From contig DATAID010000065.1 in NCBI GenBank assembly GCA_036262835.1, positions 1-64,000 of the forward strand: a stretch of DNA of 64,000 nucleotides, read 5' to 3'. Position 1 is the stretch's first letter, and every line of letters begins with the position of its first letter. The notes under the pieces are model-generated. The model saw only the letters and a list, made by a program, of their open reading frames with translations. It did not search any database and was not told the DNA's origin. The stretch comes from RBG-16-66-20 sp036262835. GTDB lineage: Bacteria > Pseudomonadota > Gammaproteobacteria > Burkholderiales > SG8-39. The position numbers were made by a program, and so were the translations under genes. Of the stretch, positions 47,090-54,442 are shown one piece after another.

Positions 47090-48214
47090 ATGCGGATTGG
47101 AGTTCCCGCCGAGACGCGCGCGGGCGAAACGCGCGTGGCGGCGACCCCGGAGACGGTCAAGAAGCTCGCGGCGAAGAACGACGTGCGCATCCAGGCGGGT
47201 GCGGGCGTCCCGTCGAGCTATCCGGACGCCGACTACGAGAAGGCCGGCGCGAAGATCGTCGCTTCCGCCGCCGAGGCCTTCGACGCGGACATCGTGCTGA
47301 AGGTCCGCTCGCCCTCGACGGAGGAGCTTCCCCACCTAAAGGCGAATTCAACCCTCATCGGCCTGCTCGAGCCGTTCAATGCGACGGGTCTCGAGGCGAT
47401 CGCGAGGACCGGCGTGAACGGCTTCGCGATGGAGTCGCTGCCGCGCATCTCGCGCGCCCAGCCGATGGACGTGCTCTCCTCGCAGGCGAACATTGCCGGC
47501 TACAAGGCCGTGGTGCTGGCGGCCTCCGAGTTCGGCAAGTTCTTTCCCATGCTGATGACCGCGGCCGGCACGGTGAAGGCCGCGCGCGTGCTCGTGCTCG
47601 GCGCGGGCGTCGCCGGCCTGCAGGCGATCGCGACCGCCAAGCGCCTTGGCGCGGTGATCGAGGCCTCCGACGTGCGGCCGGCGGTCAAGGAGCAGATCGA
47701 GTCGCTTGGCGCGAAGTTCCTCGACGTGCCCTTCATCACCGATGAGGAGCGCCAGATCGCGAAGGGCGAGGGCGGCTATGCCAAGCCGATGCCGCCCGAC
47801 TGGATGCGCCGCCAGGCCGAGGCGGTGCACAACCGCGCGGTCGCGAGCGACATCGTCATCACGACCGCGCTCATCCCCGGCCGCCCGGCGCCCAAGCTGA
47901 TCCGCGACACCACCGTCGCGCAGATGAAGCCGGGCTCGGTCATCGTCGATCTCGCCGCCGAGCAGGGCGGCAACGTCGAGGGCACGGAGCCGGGCAAGAT
48001 GGTGGTGAAGCACGGCGTGGGTCTCATCGGCCTCACCAACCTGCCGGCCACGGTGCCGACCGACGCCTCGGCGCTGCTCGCGCGCAACCTCGCCAACCTG
48101 CTCGGCCTCATGCTCGATGCGAAGACCGGCGCCTTCAAGATCGACCGCGAAGACGAAATCATCGCCGGCACGCTGGTGTGCGCCGGCGGCGAAGTGCTGA
48201 AAAAAGGCAAATAG
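47090..48214 (+). CDS. pntAA: NAD(P) transhydrogenase subunit alpha part 1
   Basis: 374-aa soluble dI subunit that binds NAD(H), with VLGAGVAGLQAIATAKRLGA near residue 166 and an alanine-dehydrogenase-like N-terminal fold MRIGVPAETRAGETRVAATP. With PntAB and PntB it couples hydride transfer between NADH and NADP+ to proton movement. Shine-Dalgarno AGGAG precedes the ATG. First of three genes; the split of alpha into two genes is typical of many beta- and alphaproteobacteria. Confidence 0.95.
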   Translation: MRIGVPAETRAGETRVAATPETVKKLAAKNDVRIQAGAGVPSSYPDADYEKAGAKIVASAAEAFDADIVLKVRSPSTEELPHLKANSTLIGLLEPFNATGLEAIARTGVNGFAMESLPRISRAQPMDVLSSQANIAGYKAVVLAASEFGKFFPMLMTAAGTVKAARVLVLGAGVAGLQAIATAKRLGAVIEASDVRPAVKEQIESLGAKFLDVPFITDEERQIAKGEGGYAKPMPPDWMRRQAEAVHNRAVASDIVITTALIPGRPAPKLIRDTTVAQMKPGSVIVDLAAEQGGNVEGTEPGKMVVKHGVGLIGLTNLPATVPTDASALLARNLANLLGLMLDAKTGAFKIDREDEIIAGTLVCAGGEVLKKGK

Positions 48215-48229
48215 GAAGGAAGGCAAGCC

Positions 48230-48553
48230 ATGGGCGGACACGTCGATCCTACCGTCATCAATCTCGTGGTATTCGTGCTGGCGGTGTTCGTCGGCTACCA
48301 CGTGATCTGGAACGTGACACCGGCGCTGCATACGCCGCTCATGAGCCTGACCAACGCGATCTCCTCGGTGATCATCGTCGGCGCGATCCTCGCCGCCGGC
48401 CCGGCCGAGATGGATTTCGGCACCGTGCTCGGTCTCATCGCGGTCGGCCTCGCCTCGGTCAACGTGGCGGGCGGCTTCCTCGTCACCCAGCGCATGCTCG
48501 AGATGTTCAAGAAGAAGGAGCCGAAGCCGTCAAGCAAGGCCCCGGTTTCATGA
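48230..48553 (+). CDS. pntAB: NAD(P) transhydrogenase subunit alpha part 2
   Basis: 107-aa membrane part of the alpha subunit with three helices (about residues 10-30, 38-60, 65-85) and the characteristic GYHVIWNVTPALHTPLMSLTN segment near 22 in shortened form (VIWNVTPALHTPLMSLTNAI). Its stop overlaps pntB start by 4 bases. Gap of 15 to pntAA. Confidence 0.95.
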   Translation: MGGHVDPTVINLVVFVLAVFVGYHVIWNVTPALHTPLMSLTNAISSVIIVGAILAAGPAEMDFGTVLGLIAVGLASVNVAGGFLVTQRMLEMFKKKEPKPSSKAPVS

Positions 48554-49953
48554 GCGCGAACCTGCTCACCCTGTGGTACCTCGCCGCGAGCGTGCTCTTC
48601 ATCCTCGCGCTGAAAGGGCTCTCGCATCCGGACAGCGCGCGCCGCGGCAACTGGCTCGGCATCGCCGGCATGGCGATCGCCATCGTGTTCACGCTCGCCC
48701 TCATCTCCAAGGGGGGGCTGGGCTGGGTGGTCCTCGCGATGATGATCGGCGGCGCGCTCGGCGCCTTCGTCGCGCGCACCGTGCAGATGACGCAGATGCC
48801 GGAGCTCGTCGCCGCGATGCATTCGCTCGTCGGCATGGCCGCCGTGCTGATCGCGATCGCCGCGGTGAACAACCCTTCCGCCTTCGGCGTGGCGGAACCC
48901 CTGCCCTCGGGCAACAAGCTCGAGCTTTTCATCGGTACTTTCGTGGGCGCGATCACGTTTTCGGGCTCGGTCATCGCCTTCGGCAAGCTTGCCGGCCTGG
49001 GCAAGCGCTTCCGACTCTTTTCCTCCGCGCCGATCGTGTTTCCCGGGCAGCACTGGCTCAACCTCGCGATCGCGCTCATCATGATCGCGTTCGGCGTGGG
49101 GTTTTTCCTCTCTCCGGACGAGGCCTGGACGCTTTTCATCATGATGACCGGGCTCGCCTTCATGCTCGGGCTCCTCATCATCATTCCGATCGGCGGCGCG
49201 GACATGCCGGTGGTGATCTCGATGCTGAACAGCTACTCGGGCTGGGCCGCGGCGGGCATCGGCTTCTCGCTCAACAACGCCATGCTCATCATCGCGGGGT
49301 CGCTCGTCGGCTCCTCGGGCGCGATCCTCAGCTACATCATGTGCAAGGCGATGAACCGCTCGTTTCTCTCGGTGATCCTGGGAGGGTTTGGCGCAGCGGA
49401 AGGATCGGCCGCCGGCACGACGGAGGAAAAAACGGTCAAGTCGGGCTCGGCCGAGGACGCGGCGTTCCTGATGCAAAACGCCGAGACGGTGGTCATCGTT
49501 CCGGGCTACGGCCTTGCGGTCGCGCGCGCCCAGCACGCGGTGAAGGAGATGGCGCAGATGCTCGCCGCCAAAGGCGTGAACGTGCGCTTCGCCATCCATC
49601 CCGTGGCGGGCCGGATGCCGGGGCACATGAACGTGCTGCTAGCGGAAGCCGAGGTGCCCTACGAGCAGGTGTTCGAGATGGAGGACATCAACGGCGAGAT
49701 GGGCACCACCGACGTGGTGCTCGTGCTCGGCGCTAACGACGTGGTGAACCCGCTCGCCTACGAGAAGGGCAGCCCGATCTACGGCATGCCGATCATCGAC
49801 GTACACAAGGCGCGCACGGTGCTCGTCAACAAGCGCTCGATGGCGGCGGGCTACGCCGGCCTCGACAACCCGCTTTTCTACATGGACCGCACGATGATGG
49901 TGTTCGGCGACGCGAAGAAGGTCGTCGAGGACATCGTCAAGGCGCTCCATTGA
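48550..49953 (+). CDS. pntB: NAD(P) transhydrogenase subunit beta
   Basis: 467-aa subunit with about eight or nine membrane helices (to residue 265) and the NADP-binding dIII domain: VVIVPGYGLAVARAQHAV near 315, HPVAGRMPGHMNVLLAEA near 347, VLVLGANDVVNP near 397 and YAGLDNPLFY near 437. The ATG overlaps the pntAB stop. It converges with the DUF5985-like trio, 4 bases apart. Confidence 0.96.
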   Translation: MSANLLTLWYLAASVLFILALKGLSHPDSARRGNWLGIAGMAIAIVFTLALISKGGLGWVVLAMMIGGALGAFVARTVQMTQMPELVAAMHSLVGMAAVLIAIAAVNNPSAFGVAEPLPSGNKLELFIGTFVGAITFSGSVIAFGKLAGLGKRFRLFSSAPIVFPGQHWLNLAIALIMIAFGVGFFLSPDEAWTLFIMMTGLAFMLGLLIIIPIGGADMPVVISMLNSYSGWAAAGIGFSLNNAMLIIAGSLVGSSGAILSYIMCKAMNRSFLSVILGGFGAAEGSAAGTTEEKTVKSGSAEDAAFLMQNAETVVIVPGYGLAVARAQHAVKEMAQMLAAKGVNVRFAIHPVAGRMPGHMNVLLAEAEVPYEQVFEMEDINGEMGTTDVVLVLGANDVVNPLAYEKGSPIYGMPIIDVHKARTVLVNKRSMAAGYAGLDNPLFYMDRTMMVFGDAKKVVEDIVKALH

Positions 49954-49957
49954 GTCG

Positions 49958-50218
49958 TCAGCCGCGCCGGCTGGACAGGTTCTTGTCGATGATGGCGCAG
50001 AGGATGATCAGGTAGGCGAGCACGCGCAGCGCGTAGAAGCCGTTCGATTCGCTGATCACCGAAAAGCTGAACGTGACCCAGTGGTGCACCGCGAGCATCG
50101 CGAAGGCAAGCGCGAACCAGACGAAGAAGCGATCGGCGGTGCGGCGCCAGAAGCGCAGGAAAAAGGCGGCGCCGACGAGATAGGCGAGCGTGACGGCGCC
50201 TGACAGGAAGTCGATCAT
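49958..50218 (-). CDS. DUF5985-like small membrane protein A
   Basis: 86-aa protein with three hydrophobic helices (about residues 5-22, 33-55, 63-80) and an Arg-rich cytoplasmic loop (FLRFWRRTADRFF). A conserved-looking HHW precedes the third helix. Paralogous in layout to the next gene. Last of a three-gene reverse-strand unit; 6 bases from its neighbour. No known function. Confidence 0.74.
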   Translation of the reverse strand: MIDFLSGAVTLAYLVGAAFFLRFWRRTADRFFVWFALAFAMLAVHHWVTFSFSVISESNGFYALRVLAYLIILCAIIDKNLSSRRG

Positions 50219-50224
50219 GGCGCC

Positions 50225-50497
50225 CTAGTCCGATTCCATGATGAAGCCGTAGAGCAGGAAGCCGAGGCCGGCGAGCGCGGCGAGCAGGCGGTCGAGCCTG
50301 AGGTCGATCTCGGGCCCGGGGTAGACGGCGAGATCGAAGAACACCAGCACGTTGCCCACCGTGAGGCCGACGAAGCAGAGCGCGCTCCAGAGCAAAAGCC
50401 GCTGGCGCGAGCGCACATAGCTGCGGAAAAGGAGCGCCGTGCAGGCGAAGCTCGTCAGCGCGGCAAGCACATACAGGATGACGTTCAGCGTGAGCAT
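50225..50497 (-). CDS. DUF5985-like small membrane protein B
   Basis: 90-aa protein with three hydrophobic helices (about 5-25, 35-55, 68-87), an Arg-rich loop (RSYVRSRQRLLLWS) and a conserved aromatic/acidic segment VFFDLAVYPG. Shares the helix-loop pattern of protein A, so they likely assemble together in the membrane. Middle gene of the trio, 5 bases from the winged-helix-like gene. Confidence 0.74.
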   Translation of the reverse strand: MLTLNVILYVLAALTSFACTALLFRSYVRSRQRLLLWSALCFVGLTVGNVLVFFDLAVYPGPEIDLRLDRLLAALAGLGFLLYGFIMESD

Positions 50498-50502
50498 GTC
50501 GG

Positions 50503-50892
50503 TCAGCTCCTGAAGCGGAACGCGTCGGAGAACGACCGGATCTTGTCGTCGCGCAGCGCATAGATGAGCTGCACCAGCGTCACCGGCTTTTCTTCATAGG
50601 CCTGGACAAGGGTACGGGCATGGGCTTCCTGAAGATAGCCGCTTGGCCTGAATTGCGCAGAACCGTCGGGGCTGCGCGCGACAAGGCCGCGCGCGCCGAG
50701 GAGCTCGAGGCTGCGCTCGACTTCCGCGACCGTGATGCTCACCGAGGCGTGCAGCCGGTCCACGATGCCGGCCGCGCTCCAGGAGCGCTTCGGCTCGCGC
50801 ACCAGGCAAACGAGCACCGCGGCCGCCTCGAAGCTGGGCACGCAGGTGCGAACAAAGTCGCAGAACGCCGCCGTGAAGGCGGATTCATCCAT
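50503..50892 (-). CDS. Small winged-helix-like protein, first gene of the trio
   Basis: 129-aa soluble protein. The segment SWSAAGIVDRLHASVSITVAEVERSLELLGARGLVARS resembles a winged-helix fold (here quoted only by its ends at residues 37-74). The C-terminal region (about 80-129) is helical with Gln, Glu and Arg. No DNA-binding claim is secure. It starts 75 bases after the ROK kinase on the same strand, with GGGGAGG upstream of the ATG, and may sense or regulate the two membrane proteins. Confidence 0.6.
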   Translation of the reverse strand: MDESAFTAAFCDFVRTCVPSFEAAAVLVCLVREPKRSWSAAGIVDRLHASVSITVAEVERSLELLGARGLVARSPDGSAQFRPSGYLQEAHARTLVQAYEEKPVTLVQLIYALRDDKIRSFSDAFRFRS

Positions 50893-50967
50893 GCCGGCAG
50901 AAACCTCCCCTGATACGTAATGCCGTCGTTCGACCGCGACAGGCGCCGTCAGTTCAATGCAAGCTTG

Positions 50968-51867
50968 CTAGGCGTCCCATAACATCGCCGCGCCCCTTAC
51001 TCCGCTGGCGGCCCCATGCGCCGCCGGCACGAGGCGGGTGCGCGGCTCGGCCGCGTAGGCAAAGCCGTTCCACAGGCGCGGCACGCTCGAATAAATACGA
51101 TCGAGCGACGAGAGGCCGCCGCCGACGACGATCACGTCGGGATCCAGCAGGTTGATGACGTGCGCCAGCGCGCGCGCGAGGCGCTGCTCGAGGCGCGCGA
51201 GCGAAGCCTCGCACGCCGGGTCGCCGCGCTCGGCGGAAGCGGCAATCTGCGGCGGCTTGAGCGCCTTGCCGTTGACGCGCTCGTGGTCGGCCGAGAGCGC
51301 GCTGCCGGACACGAACTGCTCGATGCAGCCCAGCCGCCCGCAGGTGCAGCGCGGCCCCGGGAATTCTTCCGCGGTCATCCAGGGAAGCGGGTTGTGGCCC
51401 CATTCGCCCGCCGACGCGTTGCTGCCGGCAAGCAGCCGGCCGCCGACCACGATGCCGGCGCCCGCGCCGGTGCCGAGCACGATGCCGAAGACGCAATGCG
51501 CGCCGCGGCCTGCGCCGTCGAGCGCTTCGGAGAGCGCGAAGCAGTTGGCGTCGTTCTCGATGCGCACTTCGTCGCCGAGCAGGCGCTCGAGATCGCGCTT
51601 CAGCGGCTGGCCGTTGTAAGGCGTGGCGAAGGAATTGCAGACGAGGCTCGTGCGCGGCGAAACAAGGCCGGGCAGGCCGATGCCGAGGCGCGCCTTTGCG
51701 CCCAGCTCGCGCTCGGCGCCGCGCACCAGCTCGGTGATGCTTTGCACGGCGTCCTCGTAGCTGCCGTGGGGCGTGGCGCTCCTGCGGCGCAGGCGCTCGC
51801 GCCCCTTTTCGTCGAGCGCCACCAGCTCGGTTTTCGTGCCGCCGATGTCCAGGCCGATGCGCAGCAC
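50968..51867 (-). CDS. ROK family sugar kinase (glucokinase/fructokinase type)
   Basis: 299-aa cytoplasmic kinase with the ATP phosphate-binding LRIGLDIGGTKTE at the N-terminus, catalytic Asp region ENDANCFALSEA near residue 97 and the ROK zinc signature CTCGRLGCIEQFVSG near 162. It phosphorylates hexoses such as glucose or fructose; since GH15 releases glucose, glucokinase is the natural reading. The GTG start at 51867 lies 14 bases after the GH15 stop in the trehalose operon. Confidence 0.88.
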   Translation of the reverse strand: MLRIGLDIGGTKTELVALDEKGRERLRRRSATPHGSYEDAVQSITELVRGAERELGAKARLGIGLPGLVSPRTSLVCNSFATPYNGQPLKRDLERLLGDEVRIENDANCFALSEALDGAGRGAHCVFGIVLGTGAGAGIVVGGRLLAGSNASAGEWGHNPLPWMTAEEFPGPRCTCGRLGCIEQFVSGSALSADHERVNGKALKPPQIAASAERGDPACEASLARLEQRLARALAHVINLLDPDVIVVGGGLSSLDRIYSSVPRLWNGFAYAAEPRTRLVPAAHGAASGVRGAAMLWDA

Positions 51868-51881
51868 CGAAGCGGATGCCT

Positions 51882-53681
51882 CTAGAACGCCTGATCCCAG
51901 CGAATCGAGAGGCGCGTCGCGCTGTTGATGAGTCCCACCATGCTGTAGGTCTGGGGGAAGTTGCCCCACAGCTCGCCGGTCGAGACGTCGATGTGCTCGG
52001 AGAGCAGCCCGAGCCGGTTGCGCCGCGCGAGCGTCGCCTCGAAGAGCGCGCGCGCCTCCTCGCGCCGGCCGAGCGCGGCGAGCGCATCCACATACCAGAA
52101 CGTGCAGACGAGGAAGGCGTTCGCCGGCGCGCCGAAGTCGTCGGGCTCGGAATAACGGAAGACCTGGTCGCCGCGGCGCAGCTCCTTCTCCACCGCCTTC
52201 ACCGTCGCGGCGAAGCGCGGGTCGTCGGCGGCGAGGAAGCCGATTTCGTGCAGCAGCAGCAGGCTCGCGTCGAGCGTCGCGCCGCCGAAGGTCGCGCAGA
52301 AGCTGCCGCGCTTCTCGTTCCAGGCACGCTCGCACACCACGCGATGCAGCCGGTCGGCGTGGCGGCGCCAGTAGGCGGCGCGGTCGGGCAGGCGCAGCCG
52401 CGTCGCGATCTTGGCGAGGCGGTCGCAGGCCACCCAGCACATCACGCTCGAGAAGGTGTGCACGTGCGCCGAGCCGCGCAGCTCCCACAGGCCCGCGTCG
52501 GGCTGGTCGTAGACCGCGACCGCGCGCTCCCCGAGCGGCTCGAGCTGGCGAAAGAGCGCCTCGTTGCCGAGCGTCATCAGGCGACGGTCGAAGAAGGCGT
52601 GCGTGGAGGCGAGCACCGCCGAGCCGTAGACGTCGTTCTGCACCTGCTGCCAGGCCTGGTTGCCGACGCGCACCGGGCCCATGCCGCGGTAGCCGGGCAG
52701 CGAATCGATCTCGCGCTCGTCCAGGTCCGAGCCGCCGCTGACCGTGTAGACGGGCTGCAGCACGCCGTTGCCGCGCGCCGAGACGTTGATGATGTAGCCG
52801 AGGTAGCGCTCCATGGTGCGCGTGGCGTTTAGGCGGTTCAGCGCGTTCACGACGAAGTAGGCGTCGCGCAGCCAGCAGTAGCGGTAGTCCCAGTTGCGCC
52901 CGCTCGACTCCGCCTCCGGCACCGAGGTCGTGAGCGCCGCGACGATCGCGCCCGTGTCGTCGTACGCCGCGAGCTTGATCGTGATCGCCGCGCGGATGAT
53001 CTCCTCCTGCCACTCGAACGGGATCGAGAGATCCCTCACCCAGTCGAGCCAGTAATCGACCGTCTGCTCGTAGAAGTGACGCGCCACGTCCGGCACCGAG
53101 CCTTGCAGCGTCTCATCGGGGCCGAGCAGCAGCGAGAAGGGCCGCCGCAGCACGAACGGCGTCTCCTCGAGCACCGCGGTGAGCGAGCAGTTGGTGGTCA
53201 TGCGCACGACGAAGTCGCCGCCCAGATAGCGCACGTGGTTCGAGCCCCAGGTGGTCTGCGGCCGGCTCTTGCCGTAGTCGCGCGCCGGGCGCACGCGCAG
53301 CGTGATCTTCGGGCTGCCGGCGAGCGGCCGCACCATGCGCACCAGCTCGCTCGGCGAGAACAGGCGCCCGAACGCCTGGAAGCGCGGCGCAAAATCGGTG
53401 ATCTCGACCGCGCCGCCCTTGTCGTCGTAGAGCCGCGTGACGAGCACTGGCGTGTTGGCGACGTACTCCTGCTCGGTGCGCACCAGGCCGTCCAGGTCGA
53501 TCGCGAGAAATCCGAACTCCTCGCCCGGTCCGGCTTCCGGCTTTCGCCGTTCGCGCAGGAGCGAGCAGAAGATCGCGTCGGAGTCCAGGCGCGGCAGGCA
53601 GGCCCAGACAATCTCGCCCTTGCCGTCGACGAGCGCGCCGACGTTCGCGTTGCCGATCGCGCCGACTTCCAGCGTGCTCAT
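51882..53681 (-). CDS. Glycoside hydrolase family 15 (glucoamylase/trehalase-like)
   Basis: 599-aa enzyme with an N-terminal beta-sandwich domain (residues 1-215) and an (alpha/alpha)6 barrel with WDYRYCWLRDAYFVVNAL near residue 280 and the catalytic base Glu segment STGELWGNFPQTYSM near 578. Bacterial members in otsBA operons are thought to be trehalases or glucoamylases that release glucose. It overlaps otsB start by 4 bases and is followed by the ROK kinase. Confidence 0.88.
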   Translation of the reverse strand: MSTLEVGAIGNANVGALVDGKGEIVWACLPRLDSDAIFCSLLRERRKPEAGPGEEFGFLAIDLDGLVRTEQEYVANTPVLVTRLYDDKGGAVEITDFAPRFQAFGRLFSPSELVRMVRPLAGSPKITLRVRPARDYGKSRPQTTWGSNHVRYLGGDFVVRMTTNCSLTAVLEETPFVLRRPFSLLLGPDETLQGSVPDVARHFYEQTVDYWLDWVRDLSIPFEWQEEIIRAAITIKLAAYDDTGAIVAALTTSVPEAESSGRNWDYRYCWLRDAYFVVNALNRLNATRTMERYLGYIINVSARGNGVLQPVYTVSGGSDLDEREIDSLPGYRGMGPVRVGNQAWQQVQNDVYGSAVLASTHAFFDRRLMTLGNEALFRQLEPLGERAVAVYDQPDAGLWELRGSAHVHTFSSVMCWVACDRLAKIATRLRLPDRAAYWRRHADRLHRVVCERAWNEKRGSFCATFGGATLDASLLLLHEIGFLAADDPRFAATVKAVEKELRRGDQVFRYSEPDDFGAPANAFLVCTFWYVDALAALGRREEARALFEATLARRNRLGLLSEHIDVSTGELWGNFPQTYSMVGLINSATRLSIRWDQAF

Positions 53682-54442
53682 TGCGCCGCCGTGCGCCGGG
53701 TGACGCGCGCGCGCCCGATGCAGGCCGCGAGCCATTCGCGCACCGCGGAGCTGTCGGCGAGCCGCCAGCGCGCCCGCGAGGGGCCCGGGCCGACCTTGAC
53801 CGAGTGCCCGCCGAGCTCGTTCACGACCTCGAAGCCGTGCTCGTCGGTCAGATCGTCGCCGATGAAGACGGGCAGCCGGCCGGCAAACGGCGCCTCGCGC
53901 ATGAATTCGGCGATCGCGCTGCCCTTGTTCTTGCCGCTTGGCTTGAGCTCGAAGACGAGCTTTCCCTCCTGCAGCTCGAACGCATCGCCGAGCGAGGCGG
54001 CGAGGGTCCGCATCTCGTGCTCGACGAGGTCGCGCAATTCCGGGGCGCGGCGGTAGTGGAGCGCGAGCGCCATGCCCTTGTTCTCGACCACGAGCTCGGT
54101 ATGCGCGGCGGTGAAGCGCACGAGCTCGGAGGCGGCGCGCCCGAGATGCTCGAGCGGCGGCGCGTGGCGCAAAAGCAATCCCTCGGCGGTCCGCCGCTCG
54201 GTGCCGTGCTGGCCAGCGATCGGGAAGACCAGGGGGTAGAAGAGCCGCTCGATGTCGTCGACCGAGCGGCCGCTGATCAGCGCGACCGCTCCCTCGGCCG
54301 CCGTGAGCAGCCGCTCGAGCAGCGGCAGCGCGACGCTGACGCGCACCGCGCGCGGATGCTCGGCCAGATCGAGCAGCGTGCCGTCGATGTCGAGAAAGTA
54401 CGCCCAGCCCTCGCCGAGCGGCGGAAGCTTGGGGGCGCTCAT
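53678..54442 (-). CDS. otsB: Trehalose-6-phosphate phosphatase
   Basis: 254-aa HAD enzyme that removes the phosphate from trehalose 6-phosphate. Motifs: FLDIDGTLLDL near residue 16 (nucleophile Asp), LISGRSVDDIERLF near 55 and the Mg-binding VFIGDDLTDEHGFE near 200. Length matches E. coli OtsB (266 aa). Overlaps otsA stop and GH15 start by 4 bases each, so translationally coupled. Confidence 0.95.
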   Translation of the reverse strand: MSAPKLPPLGEGWAYFLDIDGTLLDLAEHPRAVRVSVALPLLERLLTAAEGAVALISGRSVDDIERLFYPLVFPIAGQHGTERRTAEGLLLRHAPPLEHLGRAASELVRFTAAHTELVVENKGMALALHYRRAPELRDLVEHEMRTLAASLGDAFELQEGKLVFELKPSGKNKGSAIAEFMREAPFAGRLPVFIGDDLTDEHGFEVVNELGGHSVKVGPGPSRARWRLADSSAVREWLAACIGRARVTRRTAAQ

